Made by a program: the position numbers and the translations under genes. A model generated the notes under the pieces. The model saw nothing but the letters and a program-made list of their open reading frames with translations, had not been told where the DNA came from and ran no database searches. From Capillidium heterosporum (lineage: Eukaryota; Entomophthoromycota; Entomophthoromycetes; Entomophthorales; Capillidiaceae), in contig WBMQ01000002.1 of NCBI GenBank assembly GCA_016630905.1, positions 2,542,001 through 2,606,000 on the forward strand: 64,000 bases of DNA, written 5' to 3'. Positions 56,176 to 64,000 of the stretch are shown here, in pieces. How positions within the stretch are numbered: the stretch's first letter is position 1; each line of letters starts with the position of its first letter.

Positions 56176-58413
56176 ATTTGCTACAATGTATAATGCATTT
56201 CATTAAATTTCCTAAAAGAAAATGCATCTTCACTATAGGCATGATATACTTATGCTAAGTTAGCTCCCATATATACCACTGTTTAGTTTTTATATTCTAA
56301 AAACTTGATAAACTATATTTGTATCTATTAAATTTCATATATTACCATCTCTTTATCTTTAAATCGTACTCTTTTACAGCGTTGTATTTAACTTTTCTAT
56401 ATATCTCTCAATCCATTTATGTTCCTAAGTATAAGTTTACCAGTTATAACAATAGTTAAACCTGTTGGCTATTTAAATATTGATCTGGTATAGAAGCCAT
56501 CTTCAAAAACCTATTTACATCAGGCATATCATAAATATGCCTTATCGTAAATACTTTTGTTACTATGATAGTAAGTCTTCGAACAGTATCAGCATTTTTA
56601 TACAATTCTAATATATGAATTAACGGTAAAGTATTAAAAGTTTGCTATAGTTTCAGCCAAAGTACCGTTTCTTATTTGATTTCCATCAACTTTTTCTCGA
56701 TTAAACGTGAAGAGGATGGGAGATGGCAACTCTGTTTCATTTAATAACTGACCTTTAAAGTTTGTCTTTTCAAAGAACTCGATTCGTATTTCTAAATGAA
56801 GAATATGCTACATTTTTATGATAAACCTACTTTAATTACAATTTATAATAGAGATGTGGACAAGAATAGAGAACCTTAATTACTCTAGTTAATTATTTTC
56901 CAAGTATATTGGTTTATTACAACGTATCTTATAGCTATTAGAGATATATAGGGACTTTATCATTCATCTAAGATAGCAAGCACTTTCCTTCCATATATAA
57001 AATAAATGCCATTTTATGAGCCGGATAGCTTTCCAAGAAATCAAGGAAATGGGCCAATTTCCTATAGATTAAAATTTTCAATAGCAATTCAAGCCCAAAT
57101 TTATTTAGTGGAAACCCCACGTATCTTTTACCCACAAAAGCTTATTGAAATTGGAACAATAGATAGACTTCCCCGCCTCAATTATTAATCTAATTTAATT
57201 AAAATCATTTGATTAGCAACCTTAGTAATGGTTCATACATTGCAGCATCTGTCCTATCTACATATTGTGATATTTTGAACTTTTAGTGTAGGTACTGTCA
57301 AATTTCTAATCAATTGAAGGCTTATCATCATGAATTCTTATTGCAATTGAAATAATGAGCAGCTTCTTACAGCTTTAGAGCCCTAGTTGGTAGTTCTTCA
57401 AGATGCAAAGATTACAAAAAAGTAGGCTGTAGTCTACAGGTTTCGCTTAAGTTATTCGAACGTTTATCAATTAGCCTTTCTCTCGTTTTTGCCTATTAAG
57501 TAGTAAGTGCAAATCGATATCCCCTTTGCCAATATACTTGGTCCTTATCAGTATCAGAGTTATTGGAAAAGTTAACCTCAGAATCCTGCTTCCATATTGG
57601 TACGATGTTCTTCAAGATTTATCCGCAATTTCATCTTCAGGTTTAGATAAGCTATAACTGGCTACCCATTTGCGTTTATAGGGTTAAAGCTACATTTTGC
57701 CACCAAAGCACCTCATAATTCGATAGTTATCTTGGTTCAAAATCCCGGTAAAAAAAAATCTTTCAGCTTCCAGTCCTTGATAGTTATCGGCATTGCAACA
57801 GATAAAAATTAGATCATTGTCGCTCAATTTAAGTAACCTTAACCATTAATCCAGCATCCCAAAAGCTGGTAAAAGAAAGCTGTAAAGTAGTGGTCTACCA
57901 ATCAGCCATTGATAAGGTTTACTGGATCTAGAGTATGCCCTAAAAAGAGCGTAACGGCAATGCATCGAAGTAGCTATAAGAAAGTGAAAAACATCGATTC
58001 AAGTTACGGAAATTAAATCTATACCAAATCTCTATTGATATTCCAAAATTATAATCCAAATGAATATTAACTGAAAACGTATATATAAATTCAAATGCCA
58101 ATCAATAGGTCGTTGAATCCAACATTATTGGACTTTCAAGCGACTACCAAATTTATCAACTGCTTCTTCCAAAATGAGTATAAATTGTACAGCAGCCCAA
58201 ACTTATTTATTCCAATTAACTTTTCCAAGTTCCCCTCCCTTCCCAAAAGAAACTGTTATCAAATTTTAAGCTCGAAGCTATAAATTGAAGGCAAGCCCTC
58301 CAGCTTTTCAGCATTTCATCTTAAAAATTCAACTCAAGTTTTTAAAGTGCATTTCTACCAACTAACCCTCTAACACCTTTCTACTACCTCCACCTAATAT
58401 CCAACTTTACAAA
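56176..58413. other. Long AT-rich intergenic region
   Basis: Over 2 kb without a convincing gene. Two short ATG-started forward frames, 57006-57188 (60 aa) and 58095-58283 (62 aa), have no recognisable features, and I leave them uncalled. Confidence 0.45.
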
Positions 58414-58764
58414 ATGAACACTACGCATCACCTTCACCCCTTTAGAGCATTCATGTACAAGGTTAGCAACACTACCAAGACCAAACTCACCTCCAACCCC
58501 ACCCAAAGCCCCAACTCGAAACCTTTGAACCTGCACAAGAAGTTATTGATATGTAACTTGATGACTAACTTGACGCAAGCTTCTGCCCAGCCGGCCTATC
58601 TGTCGATGCGACATTACAAGAATGACTTGCAGTACATAAGTGGTAAAGTGACGGTGCCTAAGAAGAAAGAAGTTCAGAAGGTGCAATTGGATGACAAGGT
58701 TAACGCTTCCTTCCAGTATTACCAAATGCATGTGTCCAAGAGTGTCGACCCCATCATGGTCTAA
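58414..58764 (+). CDS. Small orphan basic protein (116 aa)
   Basis: ATG at 58414 in a good context (CAAAATGAAC), single exon, stop TAA. The N-terminus is Thr/Asn/Pro-rich (KVSNTTKTKLTSNPTQSPNS), followed by Lys-rich segments (LHKKLLIC, VPKKKEVQKVQ) and a conserved-looking tail (DDKVNASFQYYQMHVSKSVD). Base composition is clearly higher in GC than the flanks, which supports real coding. The first 40 residues are rich in hydroxylated and basic residues with few acids, so a mitochondrial presequence is conceivable. No family is recognised. Confidence 0.55.
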   Translation: MNTTHHLHPFRAFMYKVSNTTKTKLTSNPTQSPNSKPLNLHKKLLICNLMTNLTQASAQPAYLSMRHYKNDLQYISGKVTVPKKKEVQKVQLDDKVNASFQYYQMHVSKSVDPIMV

Positions 58765-60370
58765 AATTTGTTGTTCTCGCTTGGTTTCCTATTTGCTTTT
58801 CTAATTTCCATTTCCAGTTTACTAATTCGTGTCTTGCCAAAGCTTCTTCGAGCTTGCCTCCTCTTCTCAATCTTAATAGCAATTTTGTCATCCTAATAAA
58901 GTCCCACCTAATATACATTCTGTTTTAATGTAGCAATCTATTGCAAGTTTGAATATCTTTAAAGATTACTATCTCTTTAGTATACACTACTTCATCTAAG
59001 TTACGTACGGAAATATAGGTGGCGATAGTTTTAAATCCGCACTATTCCCACTGTTTCGAATTATACCTACATTTTTATCAAGTAAAATCTATTGGAATTA
59101 TAGATATAATTTGGAACACGGAGAGTATAAATTATACTTCCACTTCATAGTATTGTTGACCCACTTTCAAGTTCCAAAACTATAATAGAACTGACAACAG
59201 CCTAACCTTTATTAGTCTGCAAGCATATATATCTTAGATATAGCTACAACATTATATTCAAAACCATCTAGTCAATGGTATGGAATTTAAATGGATTTGT
59301 ATGTGACTCATCAAAACTTTAATCGCTATTAAAGGCTTTATCTTTAATAGAATTTATCACATGGACGTTAAATTGTCGAAAAGGGATAGATACCACTCCA
59401 TTACAGTTGATATTGGGAAAGGCCCAGTAAATGTAGGTAGCTTGCTTTCCTAAAAGTTGTAAAGGAGTACCGGGTAGCGTCAGCTTTCCCCCTTGGTAGG
59501 TAACTCCGCATTATTTATAAAAATCTGGTAGCTAGCTTCTCGATTCTTCTAAAGTCTTATAATAGGTGCTATTGAACTTAAATTGTTGGATGGAAATGAT
59601 ACTGCTTATTTGCAAATAAGATGAAAACTACGTATATATAGTTGGATTATTGGATAAAATATAATATAGAAAGCTTACATAGTTACTAAAATTGAAAATA
59701 GACCTACATGCCAATATAGAGTGGGTAGTCAATTTGTAAACTGCAATTTCGCTCTAGGTTAGTAATGATACCTAGCTTTGTTGTTATTATACGATTTACC
59801 ACAGATGTATATTTTGTATAAAGTATTTATAAAATAAAAATACATTTCAAAGCTTTGTGCTCAATAGGTTCCGAATAAAGTGCACTTCAATTAATTATTT
59901 TGGCTATTTTATAGTACAGTTAATCCGGAATTTTAAGTGTATATTTTGAAATGGGCTTTAGTAGTCTCACTCAAAGTAGAGAATATACGATTTAGTAGAC
60001 TTGAAATCAGGTTCTATGGTATCTTACTCTACTATTTGAAAGGTTCTTCTGAAAACGGTATAACTAATCTATTAGCCAAAGCCATATCTGTTCTATATAA
60101 TCTGCAAAGTGAAGAGTATACTTGTTCGTTTTTCCATATCTATGAAAAATTTATAAATCAGTATCATAAAATGTACTATGAGTATACGTTTTTACTTATA
60201 TGTTTCTATTTGTATAATTAACAATTAAATATATAGATATACCCATTTATTACCGATTAAATCGATATCAAAGAAGGCAATAGAATCGTATCGAACTAAG
60301 CTATTTCAGCTTTGCCACCAAGCCAATTAATTGCTTTTCTATTTTAGGGATTACGTTAACGAAACATAGA
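58765..60370. other. Intergenic, possibly holding a decayed ORF
   Basis: About 1.6 kb. A forward open stretch at 59937-60221 starts without an ATG and reads as helical (YLKGSSENGITNLLAKAISV); it may be a relic but no family is visible. The rest is AT-rich. Confidence 0.45.
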
Positions 60371-60396
60371 ACAAAGGACAAAGGACAAAGGACAAA
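60371..60396 (+). repeat. Short tandem repeat (ACAAAGG)n in the F-box gene promoter
   Basis: Three complete ACAAAGG units plus a partial fourth, about 90 bp before the F-box start and just upstream of its TATA box. It could be a chance repeat or a cluster of binding sites. Confidence 0.75.
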
Positions 60397-60418
60397 TTTT
60401 ATCGATGGATTGGGAACA

Positions 60419-60427
60419 GTATAAATA
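60419..60427 (+). promoter_or_regulatory. TATA box of the F-box gene
   Basis: Sequence around 60419 reads GTATAAATAGG, about 60 bp before the ATG. It is the same TATAAATAG core as at the 39.2-kb peptide gene. Confidence 0.55.
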
Positions 60428-60486
60428 GGCCCTTCACTCTTAACACCTCTCTATCAACAATAGAACTGGAAGCAAATACAACAAAT

Positions 60487-62061
60487 ATGGTCGACCTCCC
60501 AGCCAACATCCAACAATTACCACTCTCCATGCTGGAAGAGCTCATTTCAACTTTAGATTCAGAGGACCATTTGACTTTCACTTTCCTCAACAGATATTTT
60601 AGCTCCATAGCTGCCCCTATAATGTACAAGGACATTATCTACGACCATTACTTCCCCGATGGCGAACCTAGTGACGAAGAATGCGAAGCTTTTCTCGCCA
60701 AGTATAGATCGGAACGTGAATTAGAAGATGCAGCTAGCCAAAAGAACGGAATTCAAGGAAAAGTAGATGAAGCTCAAGCTGAAGGAGAAGGTGAAAATGA
60801 TGAAAATCAAAACTCTGACGAAGATGCTAATGACTATAGCGATGAAGAGTTGATTGAAGAAGAGCAGGAGCAGCATCAGTTGGAGCAATTTAAGACTAAC
60901 TGTAAGACCCAGTTTAAAGCTGAGTTGTGGGCCCAAGTTGAACGTGCCATCCGAAAATACAACAAGTACATCGTTGACGCCCAACTTATCAATCCCTCCA
61001 ACCTCAAAGCCGAGCTGGAAACTTTTACTAGCCTAAAGCGGTACCGTTTAGAACTGGAAACACAGGATCACATTGACGCCTTAGTTAACTATCAAGGACA
61101 AGGGTTTAATAAACTAAACCGACTCGAACTTCAAATTAGCGGCTCTGGATACATGGAGTACGACGTCCAATCCCTCTTCCCTCATTTTGCTCACCTCAAG
61201 CAACTAGAATTGGAGCTCTTTCAACTCAACATCAACTGGCTGCAAGATTTCAAAAGTGACACTTTAACTTACTTCCGTCTCAAAGAGTTTGAGTTCAGTA
61301 CCAAGTTCTTTGCCTATGTCAAAAGCAATTTAACAAAGTTGCGTTACCTGGACTTTGATGTCCATAAGCTGACTTGGGATGAAGGAATTGAGCAGCTACC
61401 TACTTTTGACAAAATCGCTGATCTCAAGTTTACAGTAGTCAACGAGTTCGATCCTAGGGCTATAGAGTATTTGACCAACGGGAAACGATGGCCTAAGCTG
61501 AAGGGATTGGACGCCTTCTGTCACGATAAGAAGGCGGTTGACTTTGTAGGTAATTGGGATAACATGCTATGTCTCTATACCAACCTGATCAACCCTGCTA
61601 ACTTGGCTCAGTTCGATCGCTTCCATCAACTTCAAGAGCTCTACCTCAGTTTCGATTTACCCTACTCCCAACCTTTACTGGAGACTATCTTTACTTCATT
61701 GACTAACTTGAAGAATTTGGAATTACGTGGTAAGTTGACTTCAGAGTTATTTGATTTCCAACCCAAGATTCAATTACACAAGTTTATGGTCTATAAGTTG
61801 ACCAATTTCACCTTACCTTTCGTCAATTTTATCAAGTATCTCACACTGTGTCGTAAATTCGACTTGAATTTTACGGAAGATGCCTTTAAGGATGTTAATG
61901 TGGGCTTCTTGCTGGCTGGGAAGCATCAGTTTAATGATCTGAGATCTTTGGAGTTAGTGGATGCTCCCGATGCGTTGGAGGAGTGGTTCTTTAAGGGGAG
62001 CAAGACTTTGACGAAGATTGTGAGAGCTAATGGGAATGATCAGACTACTAGGTACATCTAA
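60487..62061 (+). CDS. F-box protein with leucine-rich, RNI-like C-terminal region
   Basis: 524 aa, single exon, ATG at 60487. The N-terminus fits an F-box (about residues 5-45: IQQLPLSMLEELISTLDSED, then HLTFTFLNRYFSSIAAPIMY). A strongly acidic low-complexity insert (EGEGENDENQNSDEDANDYS) lies at about 97-116. From about 190 on, leucine-rich strands recur every 25-30 residues (LNRLELQISG, LKQLELELFQLN, LQELYLSFDLP, LKNLELRGKL, LRSLELVDA), as in ribonuclease-inhibitor-like repeats. F-box proteins link a substrate to the SCF ubiquitin ligase through Skp1, and the repeat region is the likely substrate-binding side. A decayed tandem copy follows at 62.5-63.8 kb. Confidence 0.85.
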   Translation: MVDLPANIQQLPLSMLEELISTLDSEDHLTFTFLNRYFSSIAAPIMYKDIIYDHYFPDGEPSDEECEAFLAKYRSERELEDAASQKNGIQGKVDEAQAEGEGENDENQNSDEDANDYSDEELIEEEQEQHQLEQFKTNCKTQFKAELWAQVERAIRKYNKYIVDAQLINPSNLKAELETFTSLKRYRLELETQDHIDALVNYQGQGFNKLNRLELQISGSGYMEYDVQSLFPHFAHLKQLELELFQLNINWLQDFKSDTLTYFRLKEFEFSTKFFAYVKSNLTKLRYLDFDVHKLTWDEGIEQLPTFDKIADLKFTVVNEFDPRAIEYLTNGKRWPKLKGLDAFCHDKKAVDFVGNWDNMLCLYTNLINPANLAQFDRFHQLQELYLSFDLPYSQPLLETIFTSLTNLKNLELRGKLTSELFDFQPKIQLHKFMVYKLTNFTLPFVNFIKYLTLCRKFDLNFTEDAFKDVNVGFLLAGKHQFNDLRSLELVDAPDALEEWFFKGSKTLTKIVRANGNDQTTRYI

Positions 62062-62529
62062 AGAGTATTGCCTTTAACTAAAAATTAAACTGATTTATCT
62101 TTACATACTGCCATTTCCTTTTTTATCAATACTTGATATGTGTTAGTAATATCACTATGTTGCCTGTTGATATAGGTTTGTTAGATGGCTGCATATATTC
62201 TTTGCGACTTGGGACAAAGTTAGATTTACACTTACCAAAGAAACTTGGTTTTTTGAATGTAGTGACGCACTTTGAGTTTAAACATTAATAAAAAGCCTGA
62301 TATCCATTATCATACACATATTTCATCAGCTTGCAATTACTATAAGCTTTATATCAAATTAAGCACTACACTACTATCTCAATAAGGAGGCGATGAAAAT
62401 CTTTGAATTTGCACAGTTCTATTATAAATTTCGGTACTGAACACTATGCTAAACCAACCTACCTAACTCAATTTTCAACTCTTGATAAAAATTCGTCAAT
62501 TAGATTTTTAACCTTTCAGTTATCAAGAG
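62062..62529. other. Spacer between the F-box gene and its decayed copy
   Basis: AT-rich; nothing recognised. Confidence 0.45.
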
Positions 62530-63820
62530 AATTTGGGTGGAATGGAAGCACCAACAGTTACCGGTCCCCATACTGGAAGAGATTATCCAAGAGCTCAACT
62601 TCAGTGAAAGGTTAGCCTTACTCTACATCAACAAATATCCCAACTTTATTATCCCCAATATATTGTACCACATATCATCCACAGCCAATATATCCAATCG
62701 AAATCTTTAGCTCAAGATATCAACACCTTCCAAGCGTTCAAAACCAAGAATTTAGGTAAAAAAATTAAAAATAAATATAGATATACTCCTCAAAAAAGCC
62801 ATAATAAAAATATCAAAGATGAAGCGAACAACAGCGGATACAACTATATCCATCAAGAACTTATGTGGTATCAAATAGAATATCTAATAATCAAGTGCAT
62901 GTATATACTCAGTTCCCAAGTCATCAGCCCCAACAACTTTATAACCAAATTGAAAAGCTACTTTCTCAACCCTATCAACCATGGCCAGGTCATCCAACTG
63001 GTAAACTACGATGGATAAGATTTTCGCAAACTCAAAAAGGTAGAGCTTAGCATCCAATCAATAATCAACTTCGACATTACTGGTGCATTGTATTGTTTTC
63101 AATACTTTCAACACCTCGAGTTGGAGCTGTGATAGTTTGGTCCCAACTTCTTGCAAAGCTTCACTAGCACCCTTTTAACTAAACCTATCCTGCATTGTGT
63201 ATTCATATACAACCGATTCTTCATCACTACCAGTATCAACTTTCCCAGTTTTTAACTTTTAACAATATAGTGGAACTGAAGTTTATTATCTCCAACCGTG
63301 ATGGCTTTGAAATTGTCGAGTACTTGACAAATGCCAAGTATTGATCTAATGTTAGCTATTTGGATGCTTATCAGTACGGCTGTTGCCCTATAAATTTAAA
63401 AAGGAGGTGGAATAAATTGATCAGATTGAACGCCAACTTAATTGAGCTTATTGAGGTCGACTCTTGACCTAATTTACCACATATAAGAACGCTGAGCTTG
63501 GATTTCGAGGAGATATATATTGTGGCTTTGCTGGAGTTATATTCAAAGACTTATACCGCTTCAAGAAGCTCAAGCTACGTGGTAAAATTAAGTCTGACAT
63601 GTTCGCCTTCTGATCCTCAGCTCAATTTTTCAATTTGGAATTGAATGTTACCGATGGTTTTACTACCGACTTTGTTAGCTTTATTAGATATCAAACGCCT
63701 ATCCGGCACATTAAATTAGGTTTTGTAAAAGAAGCATTTGTGGGATATAGTTTGAATGATGTACTTGGATCCATGCCTAGGTTTACAAGTTTGGTGGTTT
63801 TGAAGTTAAAGGTGTAGTAG
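62530..63820 (+). pseudogene. Decayed tandem copy of the F-box/RNI-like gene
   Basis: The forward strand shows, in shifting frames, a recognisable F-box (QQLPVPILEEIIQELNFSER, then LALLYINKYPNFIIPNILYH) that parallels the neighbour's IQQLPLSMLEELISTLDSED. Later blocks correspond in order: YFQHLELEL, FKKLKLRGKIKSDMFAF (neighbour: LKNLELRGKLTSELFDF), and, at the end, KEAFVGYSLNDVLGSMPRF with SLVVLKLKV. Stops and frame changes are frequent and the acidic insert is missing. It is an old tandem duplicate that no longer encodes a full protein. Confidence 0.7.
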
Positions 63821-64000
63821 AAGGATGCTTTTGGAAGATAGTAAGGTGCTGATAAATGCTGCTAGAGTTGTAAATAGGGAGGATATGGTTAGATTTTTTA
63901 GATGATGGGATTATTGGTTTAGTAGTTTATGGTGCTACTTTTATATGTACATGCTTTTTATATAAAGAAATATGCTTTTATTTTTAGTATTTACTTGATA
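63821..64000. other. Right edge of window, AT-rich
   Basis: No gene recognised. Confidence 0.4.

Noticed and set aside
57006-58283. Two short ATG-started frames (60 and 62 aa)
   Set aside because: Length and composition are within chance for this AT-rich DNA; no supporting promoter or homology.
59937-60221. 94-codon forward frame suggestive of a transcription-factor middle region
   Set aside because: No start codon and no diagnostic motif; noted only as part of an intergenic stretch.
1-64000. CRISPR arrays, bacterial operons, rRNA genes
   Set aside because: None seen; intron structure, Pol III tRNA signals and protein families are eukaryotic.

Overview
This is an AT-rich fungal nuclear window. 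Genes are split by tiny GT-AG introns (mostly 34-47 nt, one GC-AG candidate) and sit between long gene-free AT-rich stretches. The protein families (Ca2+-permeable stress-gated channels, GRAM/VASt sterol-transfer protein, GPI-type cell-wall peptides, F-box proteins, Ty3/Gypsy fossils) are fungal. Rhodopsin-like seven-TM receptors in several copies next to secreted CAP and L-amino-acid-oxidase proteins suggest an early-diverging, zygomycete-type fungus such as Conidiobolus (Entomophthoromycotina). That assignment is inference, not proof.

Layout. 0-5 kb: a 5'-truncated gene, a GLTSCR1-domain (SWI/SNF subunit-like) gene, and a secreted CAP protein. 7-16 kb: receptor A, a Cys-rich relic, a dead GPI-peptide gene, tRNA-Phe, a membrane Kelch protein and a secreted L-amino-acid oxidase. 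16-35 kb: a cluster of three CSC1/OSCA-type channels and four more receptors (B-E). Its core is a large inverted arrangement: channel 2 faces receptor B tail to tail, receptors C and D diverge head to head, and receptor D faces channel 3 tail to tail. 36-43 kb: a GRAM-VASt protein, a relic of its 3' end, and a family of tiny GPI-type secreted peptides (two whole, two dead in the window). 44-49 kb: a second identical tRNA-Phe and a rearranged Ty3/Gypsy fossil. 49-56 kb: a cluster of multi-RING genes (one whole two-RING gene, one whole CCCH plus three-RING gene, two relics), a basic protein sharing short motifs with the GLTSCR1 gene, and a second LTR fossil. 58-64 kb: an orphan small ORF, an F-box protein and its decayed tandem copy.

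Functionally the window looks like a family-expansion region for sensing and surface functions: receptors, mechanosensitive channels and surface/secreted proteins, each present as whole and decayed copies. The strongest structural results are a ~1.27-kb tract that is almost identical between channels 1 and 3 (recent gene conversion or assembly effect), the inverted channel-receptor arrangement, the strictly conserved five-intron structure of the receptors, and a 59-bp foldback inside the retroelement fossil. Several host genes (receptors B and D, channel 3, VASt, Kelch) carry single-base frame breaks in otherwise intact coding sequence; these may be young pseudogenes or residual assembly indels.
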